From NCBI GenBank assembly GCA_022702485.1, contig JAJIYY010000007.1:682001-746000 (forward strand): a stretch of DNA of 64,000 nt, written 5' to 3'. Below the pieces are notes generated by a model that saw nothing but the letters and a program-made list of their open reading frames with translations, did not search any database and was not told where the DNA came from. Shown here piece by piece: positions 10,114 to 22,133 of the stretch (within the stretch, counting starts at the first letter, position 1; each line of letters starts with the position of its first letter). Made by a program: the position numbers and the translations under genes. The stretch is from Simplicillium sp. C3G150-2. Its lineage: Eukaryota; Ascomycota; Sordariomycetes; Hypocreales; Cordycipitaceae.

Positions 10114-11796
10114 GACCCTGGAGATGTTGGATACACCTGTGTTGATGTGAGTCCCAATCCAGCAATAAGCTGATATGCAGCTTATTCTCTCGGCGCTGTC
10201 ACCACGCGTTCGAGCCAACGCCCCAGTTCTTGAAAATTGACTTCTCTTACAGCATAATACTACTACAAAGGAACATTATTCCGAACCAAATCGACGGTCT
10301 CGACTTTCAGTTTGCCAAATGGTGGTAATGTTACATGGATTGCTTCGCTGTGGGGGCGAAGGAGCCAGGCACCCGTAAGAGTCTGTGGGGAGTAAGCTGC
10401 TAGCGGGCTGTAAATGGACGAAGCGTTCCCCATTGTCTCCTTTCGGTCATGAATTCGATTACTGGTACCTGGATGGCAGAACAACGTGGCTCCTTGCATT
10501 TGAGATGGCTGTTATGCTGATCAATGGCCTCTTGTAGACGGGAAACATCATGTCGCAAGTTTATTTGGCGGGCACACATCGCAGTGATCAGCGCATGAAC
10601 CGTCGATCAAGCAGAGTGCAACAGCAAATCATTGCCTCTTGTCTCAACCAATTGAGATCTAAGCGAGATCAGCAGCATCAACAGCACCTTGTGATGCATT
10701 CTAATCATAGGGCTTAGCACCGTCTACAAAGAGTCAATGAAGATTCCAAGGCATAATTAAACGTTGCATCCATGTAAGCACGTGGTCATCTAGGAGGGAG
10801 ATGAGTCGCCATGTCCATTGGTGAACTTGCTGAGCTCGCTGAGCTGTTGAGGTGCTGGTGGAAAAATGCCGCCGATTCTCCGCCAATCGTAGAGCGCGGG
10901 ACGGTCATCGGAACAGCTGGAAGAAACTCGGAAGATGGCAAGATACTAGGCCAGAAAGTAGTTAGTGGGTGGTTCCAGTATCTGTCCGGCTTACCACCGC
11001 AATCTAATTCTTCAATGCCAATGTTTATTACAGGGTCTGTATGCACCAGTTTGGCCTAGCTTCAGGGACAGCCGACATCAGCACTTGCCGCTTTGGGACT
11101 GTTGCGAACACAAGCAATGCAAGGATGCGGGAGCTTGTCCAATAATTCATGCGCGAAGGGTCCGCAGCTGCCGGCTTTTGTCCAATTGAGGTTGCAATGT
11201 CAATGAGTCGCGTCCAAGAGTTGAAGCATGAGCCACGTTTCATGCTCAACACCACGAAGTAGAGTGTTGAGTATTTACAAAAGCCGGTGGGCTGTATATG
11301 ACTTTTGTAAGCGACATCAATATTTTCCTCCATCTTCAACAAAACGTGTATATTGCTACGTTGCAGGTGAGAAGGCTGCTGCAGCTTCAACCCGCACCGC
11401 GTCCGGCCACATCTGGCCAATTTCTCTGCCACAAACTCTAGAGATGCTTTTTGTTTCCTTGTGGAGTCTATGGGGTGGCCAAAGGAGACTAACATATTGA
11501 TTAATTCTTTCTGCTGTAGCTCGGTTGGCTGCCCTTGACCACCAGTCTACACGTGAAGGTAAGATGAGGCTGTGCTGCAAGGCTTTGGTGGAAAGTCGCG
11601 TTGTTCCAATGGTCATCAACTTTTCTCAACGACCGAGTGCATCTCCAGTTTGTCAATGCGCCTGCTCAGGGGTGCACGATGTTTTTCCAGCTTACGGAGC
11701 AACTCCGTTCCTTGACCTTCCCCGCTATACAGATATGACAGAACGCTACAGCCACCCAGAGTAGCTCAGTTCCAGAACAGTGCTAAGTCATCAGAC
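10114..11796. other. long non-coding stretch
   Basis: About 1.7 kb with only short, unrelated reading frames on both strands. No domain motifs, terminal repeats or tRNA-like folds were recognised. It separates the intact CBM18 gene from the HET pseudogene and may hold unrecognisable gene remnants. Confidence 0.4.
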
Positions 11797-14426
11797 TTGG
11801 GTGCAATCCCAGATGGCCGAATCATTGCTAAGAATTTAAGCCTCGGTACGAAATATTTCTCAGAAAACCATAGCCTCGTACCAATAAACCAGCATCTCTG
11901 TGATACTTGTCGTCAGATCATTCAAGGTACAGGCCACGAAGCTGACGATGTCCTCGGAAATGATTATCATGGTGACTTCTTCAAGCACCTCGATTCACCC
12001 ACAATCCGCCACAATGCATTCAGGGGTTGCGGTATTCGCACTGCCGTCTGGAATAGATACACTACGGAAGTAAGGTCGATACAAGGCTTCGATTTACTTC
12101 CTCTTTACTTCGATTACGGTGTTTGGTGGAAGGCGGAGACCCGTGCGTACGCGATCAAGTTCTATGTTTTCGGGCGCAAAAGTAATCAAAAGGATGACAA
12201 GGTAAAACTTTTGTCCACGATTGTGGTCACGGTGGAGGCCATGTTCCGTCCTCCAGAGGTCTCGACAGTTGAAGATGTGATTGCGGCGACGATATCTCAG
12301 AAACAAGTACCTCCAACACGGGCAAAACATATCCTCGACTGGTCCGACTAAAAGCTTAGAGCCAATCTCGTCGTGGTTCGAGAGGTGTAAACACTGCGAA
12401 GCACCTGGTGGTCTTTCCGCAGAGAAAGACAAAGGTTTTGTGCCGAAGTGACTGATAGAAATTGATACACATGGCAATTCGGTCAGAATTGTGACTGGCA
12501 GCTCCCTTTCTTCGCCAGTGCGCCACATAACTCTCAGTCATTGCTGGGGTGCCAACAAATCAGATTCGAACACCCATATTCGCTTGCTTGAATCAAATAT
12601 CTCGGAATTTAAAGCTAGTATCGACCCGGATCTGCTTCCAAAAACCTTCCAAGAAGCAGTGAAAGTGGCACGATTCTTAGATATTCGCTATCTCTGGATT
12701 GACTCTTTGTGCATCATCCAAGGCAACAATGCAGACTGGGAAGAGAACGCCGTCGCAATGGGAGATGTGTACCAAAATGCGTACCTTACTCTAGCCGCAA
12801 TTGCGTCAGGTAACTCGTCAGAAGGGCTTTTTCGCGTCAGGCCGTCCGCCACAATATCTCCATGCGTTGTAGAAGTACCAGAGCAGACAGTGTTTGTACG
12901 CGATAAATATTCGCTGTACAGCGATGACGACTGGTCAGTTTTCGTCGACAATGCACCGCTTAACAAGCGAGTATGGACACTACAGGAGCGTCTGCTATCT
13001 CCACGCGTGGTTCACTGCGCAGAGAACCAACTCTATTTCGAGTGTGTTGAGTTTCGAGCTTCTGAACAGTTTCCACACCAGCATCCAAAACGTGTGTATT
13101 CTTCCAAAATACGACCCAGATTCTCGCTCCAACGCAAAGATTTGGACGAGACACTCGTCCTCGAAACATGGAGCGAAGTTGTCTCGGAGTACTCATCGCT
13201 TCAGCTTTCATTCACATCCGACAAGAAGGTTGCAGTCTCTGGCATCTCAAACAGGATTAAATCCGTCACCGGAAATGAACGACATGATGCATATTTTGCT
13301 GGTCATTGGATTGACTGGCTCGAGGATCAGCTGGGTTGGGAAACGACAACAGACGCCAAAAGAGTAACAGACCGTACAGTGCCATCGTGGTCTTGGCTTT
13401 CCATTGATGGTCCAGTGTGACCATTTTTTATGCCTCTGCAACAGCTAGCTGAATCGGGCTTGATCAAAGCAATACCCGTGCTCATGGCAGCGATGGACAC
13501 GGACGTGATCAAAGATTCAGTGGGGTACTTGTTTATTGAAGGTCCTATTTTTCGCTTGACTGGTATCAAACCCAAAGCATGCACAGAAAGGATGATGCCC
13601 ACGATACCACTATCAGAAGCCAAGCAGAATCTAGTCCAGCGCATAGCACAGTCACGGTCTGGATACACTGGTGAAACTTATTCAGTCTTGGATTTTCAAC
13701 TAATGGCCTGCAGTCCGGCGAAACGGGTTTGAACGGGAAAAGCTTCGACTTTGAAAATGGAATCTATGTTAGCCACTCTCCGTACGACCAGATAGAAGAT
13801 GTCCCGGTGGATTATGCACCAATGCGACGATTCAATTTGGACATTGGGGGCATCTACGCCGCTGATAGCACGTACAAAGATACAGATTTATATGATCATG
13901 AAGCTTATAGTGGAAATGAAAGTCATGACGAAGTCAATTCACAATCTACTGTTGACAACTCTAGTCCCCCATCGCCTCTACACGCCAGATTCCCTCTGTT
14001 CGAACATACTCTCGACAACGATCCAAGACAGCTTATGGGCGAAATGATTATGGACGAGGACTTTGACTGCGCTCAAATTCAGGATTTAGAGCCGCTATTT
14101 GTCCCAATGTATAGCCTTTCGTCACCAGACTACCTCAAAATCGATCATCTGAAAGGGCTTATCGTCGTCGAGGCTGACGGGCCGGTCCCGGCGACGTGTA
14201 CAGGCGAATCGGGGTGGCTATCCTCCGCAATGAAGAGACATGCGCATTTTTGTGTGCTTTGGGCAATCAAGAAAACGAACTTGGCCTGAAGCCAATCAAG
14301 TCTTATACACCGTCGAAAGAGTTGGACGGGAAAGAGCTGACTAACATAGTTCCAGACGCGTGGGCTTGGAAGGAACTGCAGTATTTTCCGAAGGATTTTG
14401 CGGTTCACCGCATATGGATCAAATGA
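11797..14426 (+). pseudogene. HET-domain (heterokaryon incompatibility) gene, broken
   Basis: The reading frame switches at least three times. The first block has HLCDTCRQII, the usual N-terminal Cys motif of HET proteins. After a shift near 12350 the frame has a TGA at 12449 and then the HET core: ITLSHCWG, RYLWIDSLCIIQ, YQNAYLTLAA and RVWTLQERLLSPR. Further lesions are a TGA at 13418, a shift near 13728 and another near 14190. After the last shift, GVAILRNEETCAFLCALG forms the C-terminal tail. HET domains trigger cell death in allorecognition; this copy cannot make a full protein. The blocks are colinear, so it decayed in place. The 5' limit is uncertain. Confidence 0.85.
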
Positions 14427-14908
14427 GATATTTGCAATAATAATACATGTGGGCAGCTTACCAGTAGCGACGAGTAAACAGTATGTAGCTGGTACTTACT
14501 GAGACCCTTGTGAAAACAACTCAGTGCATGCTCCGCGCCAGAGCGTTATCAGGTCGTAGGCATCCCTGCCAGAGAGCGCCCGTCTCTCATGTGTGTGTGG
14601 ATCTCCCTGGTCAGGCTTGCATCCTGGCACCTACCAAGCAGGGTGCGAAATGCAAATGGGATTGATTCGTACAATCTGGTTGGCTCGGCTTCATTTCAGG
14701 CTATGGCGACATTTTGGCGTGGCGGTTGCCCATTTTGGTTTCTAGCTCCAATGTCCCAACTTCTCTCTCGACTTACATCTGTCACAGCATTATTGTGTGG
14801 CATCACTTAGTGCGTTGTTGGTCAGCATTACTGTCATCCCAAAGCTTACAAAAAGTACAAGAAAGCAAAAAGCAAAGCCTTGCCTGTCTTCGACATCAGA
14901 CAGGAGCA
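14427..14908. other. intergenic, upstream of the MFS gene
   Basis: No recognised exon or repeat. It would contain the MFS promoter. Confidence 0.4.
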
Positions 14909-16760
14909 ATGTCAACAATGTCCGCCGAGAAAGAGGACCAGGACTTTACTGCGGGCATGTCGACAATGAACGAAAGAGATCAGGTTGAAGACTCCAGCAA
15001 AAATGCCGACAAAAATGATATTTCTGGCGATATCGATCCGGCCAACGAGATCCAGGGCCTCAAATTGATCCTAATCCACGTCGCTCTTTGCCTTTGTACT
15101 TTCTTGGTTGGCCTCGACTTCAGCCTCATTGCAACAGCGATTCCAGTCATCACGGCGCAATTCAACTCGACTCGAGACATCGCATGGTACAGTGCTGCTT
15201 TCATGATCTCCATGTGCGCATTTACACCCTTGGCAGGTAAAACATATACCTTGTTCCCCCAGAAGCTCATGTATCTGGCTCATGTGGTGGTTTTCGAGGC
15301 AGGCAGTCTTCTGTGTGCACTCTCTCCATCGTCCGCCGCATTGATTGCTGGTGGCAATTGCAGGAATTGGTGCCGCGGGTATTTTTGCGGGAGGCTTTTC
15401 AATGCTGGCAAGTATTTTTCCGCTTCAAAAGCGAGCCGCGTGGATTGGCTCAATGGGTGCTACGTTCTCGGTTGCCAGCATTGTTGGACCACTCATCTCT
15501 GGTGGACTCACGCAACATGTCACTTGGCGATGGTGTTTCTACATTAATGTAAGTCTGTAAACTCTTGACTGGTGCCAAATGGGTTTCTGATTGCATTATT
15601 TAGCTACCCATTGGAGGCGCTGCTGCCACGCTCTTCGCCGTCCTCGCCCGCATCAAACCGTCCGACACTGAAACAAAGACATTCCCAGAGAGAATCGCCA
15701 GTCTTGATCTACCTGGCGCCATTCTGTTTGCAGGAGCGATTACCATGCTGCTGCTTCCGCTTCAAATGGGTGGAATCAAGTTTACCTGGTCGTCTTGCCC
15801 GGTGATTGGCATGTTTGTCGGCTGTGTACTGACTTTTGCTGCATTTGTGGCCTGGATCGTCTATCGCCAGGACCAAGCTCTGATCCCACCTCGACTGTTT
15901 AGTGTCAATAGAAACCCGCCATTGATCTGTGCTGCTGCATTTTTCATCAATGGGCCTTTCCAGGCCATAATTTTCTGGCTACCTGTCTGGTTCCAAGGCG
16001 TCTTGGGCTCAACACCAACGCAAAGCGGACTCAACTTTCTGCCCACGGTTGTTTCTGATGTCGTGGCTGCCTTCATTGGTGCCGGACTAGTCACCAATCT
16101 GGGCTGGTGGAATCCCTTTCTACTTTTTGCTCAAGTCATGGTCTGTATTGGTGCTGGTCTGCTAACGACGATTTATCCCAACATTTCTGCTGGGCACTGG
16201 CTTGGCTACCAGATTTTTGGTGGTATTGGTTACTCACTAGCATCGAATTTGGTAAGTGGAAGTCGAAGCGGCAAACATTCTAAAACGTTCACAAAAACAC
16301 AGTCCCATATTGCCATTCACTCTTCCCTGCCACAGGACTTGGTTCCCCTAGGCTCCTCAACTTTGCTGTCCATAATCTCGGCGAGCTGTGCAATTTTCAT
16401 GGCTGTCAGCCAAGCAGTGTTCCAAAAGCAGTTGAAATGGAACATTGGCACTCTACTACCAGGTGACACGATTCACAAGCTTATTAACTCTGGTGTGACG
16501 GATCTCTCGTCCCTCGTAAGTGCAGCCGATTTACCACGAGTGGTAGAACAGTACAATCGTTCAGTCACCCAAGTTTTTGTAAGTTTTCGATTCCACCATC
16601 TGTCGCTTTGAATACAGTCCTAATAATATCGCAGTTTATCCCAGCAGTCACACCTGTACTGTCTTTTGCACTGCTTCTTGGGTGCAAGTGGATTTCAACC
16701 AAAAGCAAAGAGGCTTCCAAGGCCGATGTTGAGGAGACCAAGCATCGAGCGCAGGTTTGA
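14909..16760 (+). pseudogene. MFS drug/metabolite exporter (DHA2/14-TMS type) with a frameshift
   Basis: Start chosen at 14909 (MSTMSAEKEDQ), giving a hydrophilic N-terminal tail and then TM helices. The first part ends in frame at SSAALIAG near 15350. The protein continues in another frame with IAGIGAAGIFAGGFSML, the motif normally directly joined to it, so two bases appear to be missing at about 15350-15355. The rest is intact, with exons to 15548, 15604..16251, 16303..16578 and 16635..16760. These encode FYIN/LPIGG, the central TM helices and the charged C-terminus. All four downstream splice junctions still keep frame. A single lesion means recent loss or a sequencing error. Family role: toxin/metabolite efflux at the plasma membrane. 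Confidence 0.8.
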
Positions 16761-16866
16761 GTACTGCTAGGCTAGGTTGCTGACTTATTATTTACCAAGA
16801 CGAACTAATTCAAGAATTCGGAGATGTTCGAATAATTTAGACACGCTGTGTATTGTAGTCAACTAT

Positions 16867-17780
16867 CTATTTGCCGGCCGCGGTGTCAGCAGCAATCTTC
16901 TTCTCGTACTCGGTGAAGGTCTCGATGCCCTCAGGAACACCATTCCACTGCAAGTTCTGCGACGCCATGAGCTCATCACGCTTCTTCATGATCTTCACCC
17001 ACGATGGAAGGGTAACCATCTTCTCATGCCAAGCACGCGCATGGGGAGCGTTTTCCCACACCTGATCCGGAGTCTGCAGCAGAACTTCGGTAAGGCGGAA
17101 ATCCCACGGCGCAAACGCCATATCCGCGAAAGTCATCTTGTTACCCACCAACCACTGCTGGTCAGCAGGCTTAGCGGCAAGAACACCTTCAATGACGGAA
17201 ATGACTCGCTTAATCTCGTTGGAGTAGCGCTCAATGGCAGAAGGGATCTTTTCGGGGTGAAGGTGCTGGAACCAGCCAGCTTGGCCGTAGTATGGCCCTT
17301 GGCCGCTCACTTGGAAGTGAAGCCACTGGTTTACATGGTGTCGCTCTGGGAATGAGGTGTAAGAAAGGCGTTCTTCCTTGTCATATTGTTCCGTAATATA
17401 AGTTGCGATGGCGCCAGACTCCCAGAGGGTCAAGTCCGTGTTGGGGTCTTGGATGGCAGGGACTCGACCGTTGGGGTTGATGTCGGTAAAAGGCTTCTTC
17501 TTGATGTCATCAAAACGGAAAGCTTTGATTTCATAAGGAATGCCGAGTTCTTCCAGAAGGAAGATGGTCTAGAGCATCTCAGCATTAGTATTGCGCTTGC
17601 ATCAGCCGTTCGAGCAGTTCTGTTCTCACCTTCCATGAGTTTGGCCCAGGAGCTAACAAAACAAACAAGGCTGTCAGTACTCATAGAGCTTATCGAGAGA
17701 CAATACTAGTTGCTGGGGTTGTACTTACGGGTACTCCAAACAATGATTGGCTTGAGAGAAGAAGTGTTGCTTGCGGACAT
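16867..17780 (-). CDS. glutathione S-transferase (Ure2p/YfcG-like)
   Basis: Three exons, 17780..17729, 17652..17630 (23 nt) and 17568..16867, give 258 residues. The micro-exon encodes the PPGPNSWK turn typical of the N-terminal thioredoxin fold. LLEELGIPYE, NPNGRVPAI and the glutathione-site LWESGAIATYI follow. The C-terminal helical domain contains the capping-box region NKMTFADMAFAPW. Function: glutathione conjugation or disulfide-bond reduction, detoxifying electrophiles. It lies between two decayed genes but is itself intact. Membership of a cluster is possible but not shown. Confidence 0.9.
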
Positions 17781-18781
17781 TGTGATGTGATGTGATGAAA
17801 ATGGCGAAGTTTGGTGAGCTAACTGTGTAAAGTTCTTGAACAAGAAAAGTGAATGAGAACCGGGGGAGGGGGAGGAGCACCTAGTGGAAATACATATGGA
17901 CGTGCCTGGCGGGTAGGCTAAAAAACGATGTGTAGTGCCCATTCTGGGGGTGGGGATGATACTTCGGATCCGCTAGGGAGCCTGACGCAACAACACATCA
18001 GCAAAAACAGCTTCACCCAACCATGGAAGCTCCGTTGACAAATAATGCGTGGGCTGAACGATAATCCGCACGGATAGTAGGGTAGTATTGCTTTGCAAAA
18101 GCTGCATACAGAACTGTTACTGGAATGTTGACATTCCGAGTAATAATTGTATGCAAGCTGCTTTCCTTCAATGGGCACGTAATTTCTTTGCTAGCCTTGT
18201 TTCTCAGTCTGTGGACCAATCGTGTATGTGCGCTCAGTAATCGCCCTGCATCTTGGCGGCGCGGGCGCTTTGAGGGTGCATTAAATCCGCTGCTGGTCCA
18301 CCCACACTGATCCTACTGGCTCATCGAACAAGGGACTCTGCCTGTCGCACTATGTACATTTGGCGCAAGACTTTACATCTCAGAGCCTGATTTGCAAGGG
18401 AACGCGACGCAGACCCTGGAGCCAACACTCCACATTAGATCCAGCTGACCACCTGCGAAGGATTCCGATATTTCGCGCAAAAAGGTCCAAGTAGTTGAAG
18501 GGCGGCATATGGAAGCATATGTGACCGTCCGTATTCCAAATTTGCCGAGGCCAGCTGCGTGTTGCCAGAAGAAACCGGCAGGTCTTGTATAAGACTAACT
18601 TGAGGGAATATGCACGCCACTGAGTTCCATGCACTACGTCAATTGGACGAATTACGAGTAAAAGCACTGTGTATATACTAGCCCACATTACACAGCGCCT
18701 GTTGCCTCGGTGCTGCCAACCGGCTAGGCTGTTTACTCCATACTCCGCCTGAGCGTCCGCTTATCGGGGCGGCTGGCAGTC
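17781..18781. other. non-coding stretch
   Basis: About 1 kb with only short frames lacking motifs. It holds the GST promoter and the 3' flank of the P450 pseudogene. Nothing else is recognised. Confidence 0.4.
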
Positions 18782-20370
18782 CTAGAATGGACACACCGGC
18801 TTTGCCTTGCGCCTAACCCTCATTTTGTTTGTCGGCCAAGTAAACGGAAATTCGTGAATGAGGAGGTTCCTGGGGCGGGATGTACCAGGTGGGAACTGGA
18901 ACTCGAAATCCGCAAGGGCCTTGGCCACAATCATCTTGACCACAACACTAGCGAAGAAGCGACCAGGGCATGCCATCTTACCATAGCCGAAGTTGAGGAA
19001 GTCCTTCCCTGGAGACGAAAATAGCAGCTCCTTCTCAGTGCCTGTAGCAGCCTCTTTCCGCTCTTTGTAGGCGCGAAGGCCATCAAATTTCATGGGGTTT
19101 GTGATTTTTTCCGGGTCATTTTCCATCGCAAAGACCGGCATACAGACATTATCTCCAGGCTCAACGTGTGTCCCATCCTGAAATGTATATGGCTCGCAGA
19201 AAAGCCTCTTCATGCCCAATGTCGTAGGCGGCGACATGCGCTGAGGTTCCCGCAGGACGCTGTCGAGCTTGTCCAGGGCGTCGTAAGGGTTTTCCATTAG
19301 CGTGCCATCCGCTTTTCTCAACCGTGAGGAGCTCCTCCAGAAGCTGTGGCCCAGAACCAACGACATCGTACAGCACATTGACCATGCGCAACATTGTCGT
19401 GTGAACTATGGCCAAGGCAACTAGAACTAGGACATGGCCAATTGTGTCACCGTTTCGGTCATTACGCTTAGGAAGACTGCAAAGCCAATGTAGAATATTC
19501 AGATCATCTGGATTGTCGTCTCTGGGCTCCCACTGGCCTGCATTGTTCGCTGCTAGAAGCTTCTCGATCACTGGACCAAGTAGCCTCTGTGCGCCATGCA
19601 AAAGCTTCCAGCCCATCCAATGTGACGGCAGCATTCGGCAAAGAATAGGGTGTGTCCAAGTCGGGAAACAACGCAGCACAACCACAGTCTTAAATACTGT
19701 CCCAATTAGTTAGTTATCAACTAGAAATCAAGATCTGTTGCTGGAATAACCGCTACTTACAGCTCTCTGTGTATTCAATAGCGATGTGCAGCCACTCCGG
19801 ATTGTCGCTAAACTCTGGCCCAACGATCCCTTCTGCACCCAGTCGAGCAGGGACATAGCTCATCGCCTTGTATGGCTCAAATTCAACCCAGTCGTCGCTT
19901 TGTGGGACTTATTTCTCAAAGGCATCGGTGACAGCGCCATGCGCGAGAGCAGAATGGGTAACCAGGGTGTTAGCTTTCTCTGTACAATAGAATGGTGAAG
20001 CCGGTTTTCCAAAATTAAATCCACTCCAGTATGCTCTCCAACCAAGTCTCGCTCCAGTGCTGATGTGGATTCCGCAATACTTGTTGGCAAGTTGACAAGC
20101 TCATGAAGCAGGGTCTGTGGGAGAAATAATGACTGGGCCTGAGTTTCTAACAACCTGGAAAGGTGTTGTTGGATACTAATTCTTAGTAATAACTTTGAAA
20201 ATTTTGGAAATTATCCGATTTACTTTTTTATAGCCTTCTTCGGCGATGTTTGTGATGTTCCATGCATATTTGAGGTTGAGGATAAACCTTGGTGTGAAGA
20301 TGAATCGCGAGCCAACCAGCGGAATATTGGGTAGTTTGCGCACAATTCGGACGGTTGCAAGCATCTCCAA
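18782..20370 (-). pseudogene. cytochrome P450 (ent-kaurene-oxidase-like CYP group), multiply broken
   Basis: Nearly full-length P450 by content. It runs from an N-terminal region near 20370 (PLVGSRFIFTPRF) through SIVQRKLTP and IHYTE-like IAIEYTES to an I-helix LAIVHTTMLRM. The C-terminus reads EPQRMSPP, FDGLRAYKER and the heme loop FGYGKMACPGRFF. Lesions are a frame break between about 19930 and 19980, TAA at 19911, and one extra A in the AAAA run at 19313-19316 on the minus strand. No initiator ATG or anchor helix is evident. A normal intron (donor TGTAAGT near 19758) is still present. Three independent lesions argue for true decay rather than sequencing error. Confidence 0.85.
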
Positions 20371-22133
20371 GAAAAATGCAACTGCTATATGCAGTGTACA
20401 TTTAGTGTACCAGTTGGGAGAGTGTCAAATATAGTAAAAAAAAACATAATGAAAATGGGAAGAGTTTTTTCTGTAGCTTGGTGGTGGTGAACCAGAATGA
20501 AGGAGGGGATATCCCGTGCCTTTTAAATTCGTAGCTCTTGAGTCTACAGATTGCTTTTAGCCCCCAATTACAAGCATTCATTTCTGCCTTTAATTGTCCT
20601 AAAAAGAAAAGACCACTTGGCTAGTCGACTTAAGGGCCGAGAGCATCCTTCGAAAGGGTGTCACGTCATGGTCATTGCTACAGCAAGCCACGTCAATTGC
20701 GGGACGACACCCTCGCAGAAAAACCTTCTTCAGAAACTGTACAAATATTACATGATAAATATTTCTTAGGCAACATAACTTAATTCACAAATATGAACTA
20801 AATATACTTGCTAAAAATCAAGAGAGGCGAGACAATGGAGCAGTAAGGACCAGCATGCACAAAGTGAATTCCGAGTTGAATTGGGGCGCAGTTTTATTAC
20901 ATAAAACTACTTGTACCTAAGCAATCAATTCCACAAGTACCACTAAATGACAATAACTCTTCTTGAAATCAAGCATTAAATACAGCGTCAACTACACCTC
21001 AAACTAGACAGCAGAAGAATAGTCTCTTCTCTATGACTCTACCATAAGATCGTTGGTAACTGAGATACCTCTCTGAGGAGGCAGAGCAGCATGAACAGGT
21101 GCAGGTTGGCTGTAAGAAATGTTGATTTCCTGCTGCGTCTTGGATGGCCAATCGGATGCTCCTTGTAGCTCAACCTGTGAGTCGCTTCGGTTGCTGCTGT
21201 TTGCATCCGAATGTCGAGAGCCTTCACTTTTGCTCTTGTTGGTGGGAGACTAGTACTTTGAGTATCCGATTACCATGACTGCGCCGCCGCCATCTACAAC
21301 AGATCAAATTTTGTTGGAAAAATCACAGACGCAGGCGCCGCAGACTACGCCACCTTCTATATCGGCCGGTGCTGAGGCAAACACTAAAGCAGCATCTGCA
21401 TCATGGCCACAAACGCCAAAATATCACTTTCTGCAGACAGTAGCAATACTATTTATTGCCTTTATATAACAAGTAGTTAGCGCTTTGATATTTTAAGTTT
21501 TACGACTAAAGAAAATGGTATACCTCAGAGAATGTGATTTCCTCGGTAGAGTTGCAATTTTCGACGTGCTCCAGGTGAACTGTGATCACATTATTGCTTG
21601 CGGACAAGAACATTGTTTTATCAGACCCACTGCCAAAACCCTGTGCCTGAGACTTGGATCCTACTTCTGTGCCCAAAAAATAAACCCGCTCTTACATTCA
21701 AGAACTGGGCAAAGTCATGTGTAAATTTTTCTGACGCCGAACTTGATCGACATTATATTGATAACCCCGACTTTTTGTGTGGGGGGGTTAACAACTTTGT
21801 GGGGAAGGAAGACCTTGGCGAATTTAATTGCCATTTCAGGCCTACAAGTGGAACTTCGCTGAAGCAGCTGAACGAGACTCAATGATTTTACTGGCTATGG
21901 CCGCCAAAGCGATCAATTACGCGTCGTTTCTAGGCGTCCAACCTCGGAACTAAGCAAACCACGATGCCGGGCGCCGTGTAAGTGATGTAGCCGAAATATC
22001 TACTGAAGAATCCAGCAAGTCCTCTGGAATGACGGCGGTGTTTTTTGTTTTTTTTTTTAAAAAAAAAACAGAAACACATTTTTATTTTATTTTATTCCGT
22101 CGATAATGACACGATAGTCATTGTGTGTTAAAT
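20371..22133. other. non-coding stretch
   Basis: About 1.8 kb without a recognised gene. It contains AT-rich patches and an A/T homopolymer hairpin just before the cutinase gene. A short frame at 21275 is Pro/Thr/Ser-rich and has no family signature. Confidence 0.4.
22041..22068. repeat. oligo-T/oligo-A inverted tract
   Basis: T6-G-T11 directly followed by A10 forms a potential hairpin. It lies about 65 bp upstream of the cutinase ATG, followed by TTTTA repeats. Poly(dA:dT) tracts commonly exclude nucleosomes at fungal promoters, so a promoter role is possible. Confidence 0.5.

Noticed and set aside
21275..21469. Short Pro/Thr-rich frame
   Set aside because: No domain, no supporting splice site and no continuation downstream.
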